From NCBI RefSeq assembly GCF_028769735.1, contig NC_088179.1, positions 1,364,001 through 1,428,000 of the forward strand: 64,000 bases of DNA. Direction: 5' to 3'. The DNA comes from Zonotrichia leucophrys gambelii. Taxonomy: Eukaryota; Chordata; Aves; Passeriformes; Passerellidae. Of the stretch, positions 31,906 to 44,500 are shown piece after piece (position 1 is the stretch's first letter; each line of letters begins with the position of its first letter). A program made the translations under genes and the position numbers. The notes below the pieces were generated by a model. The model was given only the letters and a program-made list of their open reading frames with translations, did not search any database and was not told the origin of the DNA.

Positions 31906-33420
31906 CTGGGCGCCGGCACTTCACACGGACAAGAACCGAAAGAGTAAGCGAAGTTACCAAACTTCTGTTGCCCTGCCCTGTGGGGAGGAGCCGTGGGTGT
32001 CTGTGAGCAGACTAACGCGCAGTTGTTTTTGGAAATGCTGCAGAACTCCGTGTTAATGCTAAATGCCACAGAAGTGCCTCCTGCCCTGGAAGTAAACACA
32101 GCCTTTCTTGGCTGCACGACGCCTTTGTGGCAAACCAGGTTGGTCCTTAGGATCAGGCATTGCTGCAGTGGCCAAGGCAGGGGAAATGGGGGTGACTAAG
32201 GTAGAGGTGATAGGTTTGCATCTGATTGTTCGCTCTCAAATAAATTAGTGAAATGCACAGAGAAACGTGCAGTTTATGAAAGCAAGCAAATCAGTAATGT
32301 GCTGCTTGTGAATTTTGCAAGTTCACAACAAGAACTCTCCTGAGCAATGGTGTATTTCCCACACCAAAGCTTACATTGAGCATGTGGTAGTGCAGGTATT
32401 CACTGCTCCCTGCCACAAAACTCACCTTCAGCACCCCAACAGGCCAGGTGTCCGCAGGATTAAACAAAACAAGCAGGTTCAGTGTCACCCTAGAGATAGT
32501 AAATTCCAAAGTAAACCCTTCTTTTTTAAAGGACATTTCTTTATGTGTCAAATAACCCTTACTTGCAGTGTGATTCACAATCGAAAATCCTTGAGGGACC
32601 TGGACATGGGCCCAGAGCAATTGGGAAGACAAATACTAGTGTGAGAGCAGTGTTGGAAGCAATTCTGGCATCACGACTCCCTGGAGCCTGCAAAACTCAT
32701 GCAGATTTGACTTCTTCAGAGGAATTTGATGTGATACCTTTCGATGTGGCTGAGGTGGGCATTTTTCACACAAAATCAGGTAAGTTGCAGACACTGACAG
32801 CCAGTGGCATCACCCTGGACCTTACAGGTAAGTACCTGCTCACTTTTCCTTCTATTCATTGCTCAGGTACATTGAGCAGCAGCTTGTGAGCCTTTGGCTT
32901 TCTCCTGGAAGTCTCTTGAGGCATAGCTGGAAGAGCTATTGCGCTGTCTAGGGAAGCTGGTTGTATCTCCAGCACTTTTACTGACTGAAATGTTCTTGGG
33001 AATAACTGTAAAGCAGTGGTCTCTTCTACCATTCAATGCCATCACCTTTTGCTGTGATTTATGTGAGATGGCAGAGTGAAACTGAGGTGAAACAACAGGG
33101 CACAGCGTGGGTACTGCAGAAAGGGATCTACATCAAAGTGCATCAAACCTCTGTGCATTTCACAGGGAATGCAGCTGGGCCACAGCTCTGAGTGTGCCCT
33201 CAAGCTGTCCTTGCTGGGGGCTGTGCCTGGGGGAAGGTTCCAGGAGTAAGGAACTGACTGCTGATGGCTCTGAATGCATCCCCTGATGCACTGCTTGGTG
33301 TCTAGTGTGCCCTGCTGTCATGCAGTGACAAAATGTACTGCAAGGTTGAATATCTGAGGGTTGTATTTTACAACAACAACAAAAATATGTGAGAGAACCA
33401 ATAGCCAAAATACATTTTAA
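31906..33420. other. intergenic region between YEATS2 and MAP6D1
   Basis: Holds a CpG-rich shoulder (31900-31940), then ordinary sequence, then an exon-like open segment at 32569-32827 on the + strand. No known gene was recognised. Confidence 0.6.
32569..32827 (+). CDS. unassigned exon-like open segment
   Basis: I do not recognise this protein. A pyrimidine-rich acceptor ending CTTACTTGCAG precedes an open frame of 70 codons reading CDSQSKILEGPG, RAIGKTNTSVRAVLEAILAS, EEFDVIPFDVAEVGIFHTKS. It ends in a strong donor CAG|GTAAGT at 32780. A second CAG|GTAAGT at 32828 extends the exon by 48 bases (16 codons) in frame. Composition looks protein-like, with alternating hydrophobic residues and no low complexity. 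No start exon is evident. It could be an exon of an undescribed gene, a relic exon, or chance; no homology search was possible. Confidence 0.3.
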
Positions 33421-35435
33421 TTTATTAAATTAAATCCAGTCCATTTGATAAAATACAAGCTTATTATATTACCAATTTGTTTAAACCTGGGTCATTTTTT
33501 AAGAAATACAGTCAAATAAGAAGTGATAATAGACAATTTCCTTTTTACTTTTTTTTTCCTTGCTGTTAATAAAGTCCAGGATTGAAATGAACTTTAATAG
33601 TTTGAACAAAACTGTTAAAAACGTTATAAAGAGATTAAACAAGCAGATTGAATTCTTAGAAACATCTAACATGCAAAACTTCTTTTAGCACAGTTTGAAT
33701 GCTTCAAATGAATTTCCTGAAAAATGAATTTCCTGAAAAATTATTTTGGCAAGCACTGGGATTACTGCAGGTTTCTCCAAGGATGAGTGTGGGACGAGCC
33801 ATCCCTTGTCCCAGGCAAATGCAGCTCACTGCAGGTGCTCCCTGCTCTGGTGGTTGTGTTGGGTCCCACTATGGTGAGCAGGGATGGCACCATTAAATTC
33901 CCACATAATGCAGTGAGAGGATGCTGTCTGCATGTATTGCCAGTACAGTTCACATGCCAACAGCTCAAAAATTGTTCTTATGGGAATTATCAGCAATGCA
34001 TTCGTTTTAGCAGAATCCCCAAAGTTCATTAAATTTGTCTTAGACTTCAGCTAGTAAGAAGGTTAAGAAAAAATCCTCCTGTGTAAAAGTCTGTTTTATT
34101 ACAGATGAATGAGGATCTGATCACTGTTCAAGTCTGAGGATAGTTTCCCTTGTTCTGGACAACACACATGTGTTGCAAACACAAAGTAAAAGTTTTTCAA
34201 TTTCTTTTTCCAAAATAATTAGTAAATCCATTAAATAAGCAGTAGGCTAATTATACTGCATAAGTTATCGAAATAGAAATTGTAAAGTCTTGATGAACAA
34301 AGGCTAAAAAAATGGTTTCTTAAAACACATGTACCTCAGCAAATGTTAATGCACAGCAGTCTAAAAAAATCAGCTTCAGAACAATGACACTTGGAACGGC
34401 CTATCTCAGAAATGACAGATGGCTTACATTCTACATTACATTTCTCTTTAAGAAGAATATCTAAGTAACATTCACTTGTGGTTGTTCCTAGCATTAGCAT
34501 TACCAATATACAGGCGATAATTGAGGAATTTCAAGGCAATATTTTCCACCTTGCATATGCAAAGAGTTAACATTTATTAAAAGTATAAGCATATCCTTTT
34601 CATTAAAGGATCACAAATTGCTTTAGGTAAAATCCATGTACAATATTTACAGCTATACAAGTTATGTAAGTATCTTAGATCCTCTGGAGAGTACTGGTGG
34701 GTGCCTAGCTGTATCCATGCACTCCTCTCCACACCAGCCTGGTGCACTGCTGGCAGGGCTGTCTCCTGGAGTTCAGTCCTCTCTTGCTCCTGCATCAGCT
34801 CCCCAGTTTTGGAACTATCCAGCTTCCCAGCCTTAAAGGCCCAGGACACTGCACGTGCCAGATTTATTTCAGAGTTCAATGACATTGGCTTCCTCCAGCT
34901 TCTAAACCAACTTTGGAAGTTCAGAGCAGCCCCTTGGAAGCTGTGCTTTCTGGTGATGCCATTTGAGGTCCTACTCCCAAAACCCCCCAAGAAGCTCAGA
35001 AGTCAGCCAGACTACTCCCTCTCTTTCAGTGGCCTACTTAGAGGGTGTTGCTAAATAAAACTGGTTTGGGTTTTAATTATCCATCCTGCCTGCAACCGTT
35101 TTCCCTCCTACCCTGTGTCTTTCTGAGTGGGGCTGCTGCCTGCAATCCTGCCTTTGCTGCCCAGAGTCAATCTCCTAATGTGACGCCAGCTGGCATAGTA
35201 ATGAACCTGCTCCTGTGAAAAACTGGGTCACTCCTTGCAGCGTGCTGTGCCAGCTCTGAACCAAGCTTTGCGGTTTGTTGTGTGAACAGAAAGTGTGTGT
35301 GCATGTCATTAATCACTGGAGCTGCTTCTGGTAACACTGGGCCTTTGATCTTAACGCTCCTCATGAAAATTGCATAGTGGTACATCTCTAACAAACTCCA
35401 GGTTTGAGCTGCCTGGCTGTGAGGAGGGTCCAGGT
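33421..35435 (-). other. MAP6D1: MAP6D1 3' UTR (probable)
   Basis: AT-rich sequence downstream of the MAP6D1 stop on the minus strand. Minus-strand AATAAA motifs occur as complements of 34573-34578, 34095-34100 and 33421-33426, giving possible UTRs of about 0.9, 1.3 or 2.0 kb. The sequence drops to repeat-free AT-rich character here, as many long neuronal 3' UTRs do. The end point is uncertain. Confidence 0.5.
33710..33741. repeat. 16 bp perfect tandem duplication
   Basis: GAATTTCCTGAAAAAT occurs twice head to tail with no mismatch. It lies in the presumed MAP6D1 3' UTR. Confidence 0.9.
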
Positions 35436-35513
35436 TCACACGTTGAGGATCCGTGATGGCGCCTGGAAAACAGCAGAAGGGTTGGGGGAGAACCTGGTCT
35501 TCACCTCTGGGAT
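35436..35513 (-). CDS. MAP6D1: MAP6D1 exon 3 (terminal)
   Basis: Acceptor CCCCTCCAG on the minus strand, then 25 codons and TGA (complement of 35436-35438). It reads IPEVKTRFSPNPSAVFQAP and ends SRILNV. Phase 0 matches the previous exon. Confidence 0.92.
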   Translation of the reverse strand: MPEVKTRFSPNPSAVFQAPSRILNV

Positions 35514-38500
35514 CTGGAGGGGTGAGGAAGGGAGAAAAGCACATTAGTGTGACACAGGATACAACTGTCAAGAGTTTGAGGGGCCTGGGGTGTTGTGAGG
35601 ATCTATCTGCTCTCCCTGTAACCGTGCCCAGGTGTTAACCCAGTGAGATTGGTCTTGCTGCACAGGGTGATTCAAGGGCACGTGTGATGCTGGCAAACAC
35701 TGCAAGCACCACAACAAATTCACTGCTGGATGGGTGCTGGATTGAAGTGAGAGGAATTACAGTGGTGTGTGTCTGGTCCTCAGGCTTTTGGAGAATGCCA
35801 TCCAGGCTCCATCAAAATGTTCCACTGTAATGCTTTATGGGGCCACGGCCCATGTCTGCTGTGAAGAGAGGTGCAGACCTGGAGGACCCAAAGGAGACAA
35901 ACTGGTAACTGGAGATGCCAGGCTGTTAAACTGCAAGGACTTGGATAAGGATGTAAACTTCTCACACTTGGAGGAAAGGCAGAGATAGCAATGGTCGCTT
36001 TCTCTGATGTCTGTGGAATCAGAATTTCATGCAATATGCAGCCCCTGTAGTTGTACTGAAGCATGAAGGACACCTGGATGCTTCTGTCATCCCTAATGCT
36101 GAAAACTCAAAGGATTTTATATAGGACTGGCTGTAGATGTGCATCCAGCCCAGGACTCGGGGTGAATCTGGCCATAAAACATGAAAGGGTTGAAAGCTCT
36201 GCTGAGTATGCTGATGGCATCATCCAAGCAGAGAAAGAAGTGCAAAACTACAAAGAGAGTATAGGGAAAGCTATTGATCTCTGGCTGATGTTGTTTCATT
36301 GTTCTGATTTTTCCATTCCTCTGGGGATGCATCTGACACACCAAGGAACAAGTGCAATGTCATAAAAAACATGCACAGCTCAGTGGCTGGGGAGAACCAG
36401 CAGCCTGAGCCCTGCATTGCAGGCTGTCAGGACACACCAGAAACCTGATTCCCATGTCTGGCAAAGCCAGGGGCTCCAGGTGAGAGGGAAAATCCTCATG
36501 GCCAGGTGTAAACCAGGGAGAACTGACTTCTCTTTGGACTGGTGGCTTTTTGGCACCATCTTCATTCCTGGCTACACCTTTGCCGTGCTGTCTGTTAGAG
36601 AGACTGCGATGGTGCCCTGGGGCTCCAGGAGGTGGGACCTTTGCTTGCATGGTTCAGAGAACAGTGGCCTTGGTAGCATGTGTTTGTGTCTAGAATTCTA
36701 GTCTTTGCTTTCCCTTCCTCAAGAACTGGGATAGGGACCTTCAGGGGTTTATCTGGAACCCCCTTCTTTGCATCCCAACTGACAAACTGGAAACCACCAT
36801 ATTTTTACTCCCTAGGGTCAGAACACAAAATTAAATTAACAAGGGTGAAATACGAGGTTAAAGGGTTAAATGCAAGGTGTATCTCATCACTGCACCTCAG
36901 TAAACAGCCCAGGCTATTCAGAGCAAGGAGGAAGTTTTGGTGAGGTTTGCACATTCAGTTTTGCCTGAGGTCACTGTCCCACTTTCAGCAGAGCTGGCTA
37001 TACCCATCCTGAGCCTTGTTGCAGCAGTGTGCCAGCAATCCTCTGCGGAGGAGGCACTTGACTGTCTGCTGATTAAACACTTCTTCCTTGTCTCCTCCAA
37101 GGCAAAGATTTACTTTGCACATGTGGCCCTGGAGTAGCTGCTGTTACCTCTGCTGGCACAGCTCACTGTGGCTGGGGAGTTCAGCCCCAGCCCTAGCTCT
37201 GCATTCTGACTCATTCAGTGCAGCCTGTGAACAATTCCTGTGCTGTTCTCTTTGGTGGTCTAATGCAAAAAGCAGCTAAAACAGAGCCTTGGCAGTGACA
37301 CTTCCCTTTCTTCTGGGGACGGGGAGTGTGGGGGGCCCTGTCAGGGAAAATGCTGAGCACAGAATGTTTCTCATGGGATTTTCAACAGCACCTGTATTTC
37401 ACAGCAAGAACATTATCCTTGCTGGTATAGAGAAACTCACAGAAAAAAAATGTAGAGACTCACCGGAAAATCCAAAGGAAGTCTCAGAGTGTGCAGCTTG
37501 TGTGTTCATCACAGCCATGTTCTCCTTGGCATTTGTACTGGGGGCAGCTTCTGCCCACACCAGCAAGGGGGAGATTTGTGCTGTCTGGGCAGGTGCTGTT
37601 CCTTAGGCAATGATCTGCAGATCCCCAGGCAAACAGCTGTGCCCAGAGGCCAAATCTCACTCTGCAAGCCTAGTGCTAGTCCCCACTGACTGCTGCAAGT
37701 TAGTGCAGGAGGTGTCAATGGCACCTTACACACAGAGGGGTGATGGCACACACCTTGTGCATATGGTATAACAGAGGGAATCGTAAATCTTGAACTTCCT
37801 TCCAGTTTAAAATCTTTGTCTTGGGTTGAATTATGATCAGTTGCAGTATGACATTGTCTAGCATGGCTTTCTGAAGGCAAGGGATGGCCACATTACCTAA
37901 TGGGCAGAGACAAAACAGTTGTCCACAAGGATGTGGCTTCATCCTAAATGCACCACAGCAATCAAATATGAGGAGTTCCTGATGTGCACTTTGGGCATTA
38001 TTCACACTGACTTTAGGATTTTTAAAAATGGCTAATTACCTTAAAGTCTGCCTTGTAGCTTGTCTCTTGAACAAAATGGTCTTCTGGGATAATGAAACCT
38101 TGTTTTGACTTTATAGGCTTGGATGGTTTTGCTCCAGTCCATGGGCGATACTCTTGTCTGAAATGAGATTGTCAAGACAGAAGAACTTGTAAAAGACAAC
38201 ATTATCACAGGGTACTTCTGCTCAGAGGGTTACACAGCCAGAAGGCAAGGTGGGATGCAAGCAGCTTGCAAGGCTGACCTTGTCTGAGGCATACCAAGTG
38301 TTGAATAAAAGAACTGAGCCTAGCAGCCTGTTTCTCTCAGAAAGCCCAGACTGAAAGATGGAACAGGGCACACTGGGCTAACTGGATTCCCTGACTTAAC
38401 TCTTTTTCTTTTCCTACAAAATGTGCTCTGTCCTGGAGGTCATTGGTGCTGCCCTCCTGGTTACTTTTTGCATGCTAGCCCACAGACCACTTACAAGGTA

Positions 38501-41500
38501 AAACACTGTCTGGCACGTTGGCCACTCACATTTTAAGACACCTTGGTCTGATGTGTGGCCCTCACAAAAGCCAAGCCTGCTGATGTTCCCATACTGAGTG
38601 TGGCTCTCTCAGCAGCAGGAGTGTTTGCCAGTGTGGGCTGTGCTGCACAGCTGTGGCAGCTCAGCCTGAAATGCATCCAGAGGGAGACACCATCTCAGCT
38701 GGCAGATGCTTACGCTGATGATTTTCCTTCAGATGGGGGGAAGTGCTTTAAATCTGCATGAGGATGTCTGAGAAGGCATTGCTGCTCCAAGAATAAGTCA
38801 GCCAAGGGTCATCTGAGAAATGCACAGACTGCACTGAGAAAGGGGCAGCACCAAAGAACAGCATTGCAGGGTCTGCTTAGTTCAGCTGCCAGCTCCCTTC
38901 TGCAGCTTTCCCTCAGATTCCCTGCACCCCTTGTCACAAACAGGCCTCACTAGGGCCCCTGCCATCAGGACTTGCTGGATGCTGCAGCAGCAGCCAGCTG
39001 AGCTGTCTTGTTGCTCAGAGGAAGACAGAAGTCTGTTCTGTTTGTGAGTGTATCTCTGGCAACGAATTCAGGCAGCTTTGTAGCAAAAGGAGAGGTGACT
39101 AACCGAGATGTGACCATCTTATTTTCATCCCCTGCCATGGTTCAATAACCACATTTTACTATCTGCTTATATACAGGATCAAGGGGTAAGACTGAGGCTT
39201 GTTTTAATGTGTCAAGCTTATCTTTGATCACAGCCTTTCTGAGTTTAATTTTCCCAAGCATGCTATTTGCTTTATTTATAATAGTTGCAAATTCCTCTTT
39301 TAAATCTCTAACTCAAAGTGCATAAGTGTTATTTTAGAATGAGTAGTTTGGATTTGATCCTTTTAGTATATTATGGACAATGTCCTATGGAAGAACTGTT
39401 GGAAAGGAAAGCCAGGCCCCTGTCAGGGCTGTCTGTGTTGCATTGCAAATCTTGTTTATAATCAATCAGTTTGTTCTTGCTGTCCTGAGCTGCCACCTTC
39501 TGCCTTCTCTGCACCATGCTGTTTGGGCCTGCTCAGGCAGCAGGTGAGTGCCCACACAGCACCCCTGGTGCCTCAGGTGAGTGCCCACACAGTACCCCTG
39601 GTGCCTCAGGTGAGTGCCCACGCAGCATCCCTGGCGCTGGTGGTGCCATTCCTGCTCCCTTCCTGTCACACCTCAGGATAAGGCAGCACTTTAGAAGAAA
39701 GGTGATTTGGACCAAGCAATGCCCCAAGAAGGCAACATTTCAGCAGGGAATCCCAGATGTGAATGAAAGCAGAGCTAAATCTGACCTCTGTCCTGCTGCA
39801 CAGCCAGAGAGAAGACACAGCTAGTGGGCAAAATAGCAGCAAAATGGTACAAAACCATCAGTTACCTCCCCACAGTTTCTAGGAACTGGAACCTGCTGCT
39901 CCACATAAAGCCCCATTTCCTCAGGAATGCTGGTGGCATTGATTCCTAGTCATTCATGCCTGTGCTGGCTGATCTCCCTGCTGCAATGGAGTGTGTCTCC
40001 AGCTTTCAATGAATGACTGTGCTGCCTGCCTGTGCAGCCAACTCTGTCTCGATGCTTTATAGCAGATCATTTGCTGATTTGGCAGGCCCCCAAGCTCAGT
40101 CCTTTTGGATCACAAGACCCTCGTTTTGGCTGGAAGTCAAACCATTCTCCTCTCAGCCTGGATAGTCAAAACTAGTTTTGAGGCACCTACATGCACTGAG
40201 GAAATGCTCCCCACAGAATCAGAAACATAAGGGCAGATACAGTCATTGCCCACACCACAGCAGCATTTCTGGTTTGGAACTGGGATTTTGCTCTGGGGGA
40301 ACCCAGAACTCTGAGCCAAAAGTGAGGGGCAGAGTAAAACAGAGACAACTTAGCTTGACTCCTTTTGGGAGCTGAGGTACTGAACACAAGAAAGGAATAT
40401 TATAACCTTTGGTCAAGAAAGTGCAGCTAACTAAATTTGCTCTGCTTCTAAGCTTGCAGGACACATAAGCTTGTATTCCCATCTCCAGCTGCATGGCCAA
40501 GAGTCAGAAAGAACACGAGCCCAAATATCAGTCTGGTGACTTGACTAGAAATCAGTCTTGGAGTCATCAGTGGAGTCAATCTGAGCAAAGCCTGGGGAAG
40601 AGGAATGACCTGTTTTTATGTTACTTAGTTTAAGATGTCAAGTGCCAAGATTAGTGACTGTCTCCCCCTTTGTACCCTGTGTAGTGTGACATCCAGCTGC
40701 TGCTGGGGGTGAATATGTGAGACTGACTGTTGCTGGTGGAGACCACGATCTTCATCCTTCCTGCTGCACCCCTCTCCTCCTCCCCCTGTGCCTAGGCAGC
40801 AGCAGTTGTCAGGGCACTTTGGGACTGCAAGGACCTGCAGTGGAGGGAAGGTAGCCTCCAGGCCGGAACTCAGTGACCAGGCTCTCCTGAGGTTCTGTTT
40901 TCTCCTCCACTCTTGCAACCTAGAGGTGAATTTCTGATCTCCACAAATAGAAATGACCTGGTGGTAGCTGAAGTACTAAACCATTGGGGTTGTGAAAGAG
41001 AAAGACCTCCTGAGTAGCACACAGGTTTTAAAACAGCAGTGATCAGAGGGGAAGGGCTGGTTTTTATGTACTGCTGTTTCTTTACCTCTAACTCACTCTA
41101 GGAATAATTAAGAAGCAGCTTTTTGCCAGTGGGTTGCCCCAGTGCTTTGATCATATAAATCACTGCTTTTTCAACTGTTTCTTTGCTCTTTCTCAAAATT
41201 GGTTATTAGAGCTCGAGAAAAGGCATTTCTTTTGTAATGTGTGGGGATGTGTCTGCAGGGGAGGGTCTGAATCAGTGCAGTGTGGAGAGGGAGGCTTGTG
41301 GCCTGCTGGGACAGTTTAACCCCTGTGGTGGTGAGAGATGGAGCAAGTGGGAGTACAAATAATGTATAGGCTAGAAACAAAGACAAACCAGCACTGGAGT
41401 GTTAATTACCAGGGTGTTGTGATGAAGCCCAGCATTGATGAGAGCTGCTTCACTGAGCTGCTGTTTATGAGCCACCTCCCCCCGGGTGAGCAGGACTGCC

Positions 41501-44500
41501 TGTACCAGGCTGTCAAACAGCTGAGGCAGGGGCCAGGCAGGAGAAATGGCCCCACCATCATTCACCAGCATGGCCCTGCAGACTTCAGGGCATGATTTGG
41601 GAATGATGCATTTGGGATTGGTCCTTCTGTTCTTTCCAGCCACACTGGCTGCTGCTGCTGCAGCTCGAGCTGCTGGATGCTGTGACTACACAATGACCAG
41701 CCTATGTGCTGCCTCCAGCTCTTTCCCTATTCCATGTGCTCTACTGTTTTCTGCTTTGCAGAGAAAGCTGTCTGCAAAATCCTTTTTATTTCACTAGTGA
41801 CCTAGTGAAAATCTAGCCTAGAAAGCTTTTTAATTTCACCAAGGTGAAGGGCACTTCTGTTAGGTGTAGGGAGGCAGTGGGAATGCCAACAGTGCTGTTT
41901 GCAGTGCTGGGGCTGCTGTTTCCATACAGATTTATCTTCAGCACTGATAGTCATGGAGCACCAATGCCAGAGCAGTTGTCATTTTAGTACCTCATCTTTA
42001 TGTCACAGTTTGCTTCCCATGATTAATTATCACTGGTGGTTCTGAGCCACGGCATAACATTTCTTATATAAGAATTGGAGAAAAAGGCTCATTCTGTATA
42101 GCTGACCATAACTCAGAGCTATGCTGCCCGACCTAGTCTGTGTTCATTCTTCTCCCCTCTTCCTTCTCATACCCAGCACACCAGTGACAATTAAACAGCA
42201 TCATGAACATTTTTCCAAATTTCCTTTTAGAAGGAACTTGTGTGCCCAGCTTGGGCTTTCTTTTGAAAGTACAAACTACTCTAGAGTCCCCTGGAGAAGT
42301 CAGACTGGTGTGGGAGAGGTTTTGCCTGAAGGTGTGGGGTGTGAAATGTCTCTGCAACACAGCTCTTCACAGACTACTGTCAGGGCTGTTCTGGTTTGCC
42401 CAGGCAGAGCTGGGTGTTCAGCAGTGCTCTCCCAAGGGACAGCCTAAGTGTTGGCAAAGCCCTCCACAGGTCAGGGAGGGTGCTATGATGTCTCCTGGCA
42501 AATGGAGGATTGCAGATGTTACAGTGAGAGCTCTGCATGACAAAGTCAGGAGCCCTCCTGGATAATGGAGCCATTGAACTGCTTCTCCTCTGAGCTGTGT
42601 CAGACACTGGTGGGGTGCCCTTCCAAGCCTCAGACACAGAGGCAGATTGTGCCCATCCTTCTACCCAGCCAAAGAGCCCAGCATGAGGATAGAAATGGGG
42701 AAAAGGCTGAAGGAGGGAAGGAAAATAGAGGGGTAGAGAAAAGACATAGCAGACAGACAGACCAACACACAGGAATTACAGAGGAGGAAAGCAGAAGCTT
42801 TTTGGATATTTCCTGTCTCAACTCTCACCTCCAGTAAGGTCAGGCTGTTCATAAGTCATAAGAAGGAAGCAACAGCGAAAGGCTTGAATGAAAGTACAAG
42901 ACAAAAGCCCTAAGACTCAAACTGTTCTCTTAGGGTGAGTTTTAGGGAGTTCCTTTACTCACAGGCAAATGCCCAAGTAAGGAGCACTTACATTGGGGTG
43001 ACAGGACAGGCAGCTGCTTCTCTTTTATCAGAACATGTGACTGGGGATGTGTGGGTAGGTCTGAGGGTCTTGACTTCTGCCATCCACTCATTTTCCATTC
43101 TTTCACTCTAACATAAGTCTGAATGGACTTTAAGTGGAGGAAATGCCTCCTACTTTAAGGAACATCTTTGAATCCCACATTTCAGTTCTACAGCATAGCT
43201 TGCACAGCAGACACCCCCTCTATTCCCACCCCACTGTGTCTCTCTCACACACCTCTGTGCCCCTCCAAGCCCTCCCTGCCCCAGCCAGGCTATGCAGTGC
43301 ACAGTGGCACTCTCTGGATCCATCCCAATGCCTGCACCAAGCAAGCTTACTTCTTAAATAGCATAAAAATCAGGGGCTTGAGTATTAATTTCCCCAGGCA
43401 GCGAGATACTTAAGAATGTAAAGATAACTGTAAGCCTTGATTATAAAAGATTTACTGCTATTATTAAGGATAAGCATGCCTTTAAAGATCTTGCTGGATC
43501 AAGGATGGAGCTCCTCATACACAGTACTATTAACCCTGCAGGCTCAGGTTCAGCAATCCCATACATTGCTGAACACAAGCTCAGGTATTTTCACTGCTTT
43601 CTGCACAGCAAAATAATAAGATGCTTTTCAGAGTGAGGAGTCACCACAGCTCCCTTTGCTTTTCTGCACAAGCACTGTGCAGAAGGCAGATGAATGTTTA
43701 GGCAGCCTAGTAACACACACTGAGTGCATCCATAGGTATGAGGAAAAGCCTTCACGTGGTATCCCTCCTGGTCAGGGATGTCTGCTTCATGGTCATGGAA
43801 TAGCATGTGCTGAATATTTGTACAGGAGGATTGGAATTCAGTTTGCTGAGGTATCTTCCACCTGATATCCCCAAAAATCATGAGCAATGGCACAACAGAC
43901 ACCTTTCCTCTTAATTATTCCAGCTCTTTATGAGGTTTCTTTTCATCAGAACAACATGGCTCACTCTGGGTGAGCAGGAAACCCTCCTGATCTCAAGGCC
44001 CCAGTTTGATGTTTTTCACTGCTGTGCTTCCCAGGTGCAAACCAGCTGAGTGCTCTTGACTCTCACACCTGCTCAAAATGTCATGGAAACCCCAGCTGCA
44101 GAGACTGGGCTCTGCTCAGGGCCTGCACTGTATGTGTGTGCAGAAACTTGCAGTCATCTCCCAGTTCCCCAAGTGCCAATACAAGTAAAGATGATGGGAA
44201 AAGAGGCAAAACAACTGCTCACCGCTCTGCTGCAACATTTTCACTTACACACCTGAAGTGTTTTCCAAAAGCTGGCAGGTTACTGAAGGGAGAACTGATG
44301 TCTGCAGTGATTTATAGTGTAGCTGAGCCTTGAACAGGGTTCTCCTCCCAGCAGTACTAGCCCTGACAGAGAAGCTGTGCCTTCATCCCTGTTGCCTTCT
44401 AACAAGGTGAGAAGATGACATCCAGAGAACAGAGCCAGGTGGGGATGCTGACAGCACCAGTTTCTCTCACTCTCTGTTAAGGGAGCTAAGTAAAGCACTT

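Noticed and set aside
31076..32056. Open frame of about 326 codons on the + strand, Ser/Pro/Gln/Arg rich
   Set aside because: It is a translation of the C-rich minisatellite; the peptide only repeats the DNA period, and other frames and the opposite strand are open too.
31527..32117. Open frame of about 196 codons on the minus strand, Gly/Arg rich
   Set aside because: Same tandem array read on the other strand; no domain or non-repetitive portion.
32291..32632. Open frame of about 113 codons on the minus strand opposite the exon-like unit
   Set aside because: Lacks a clear acceptor and overlaps two open + strand frames; the sequence is simply poor in stops on both strands. Kept only as a caution against over-reading the region.
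36155..36360. Readable + strand peptide around NLAIKHERVESSAEYADGII
   Set aside because: No acceptor or donor frames it, and no family was recognised; considered chance.
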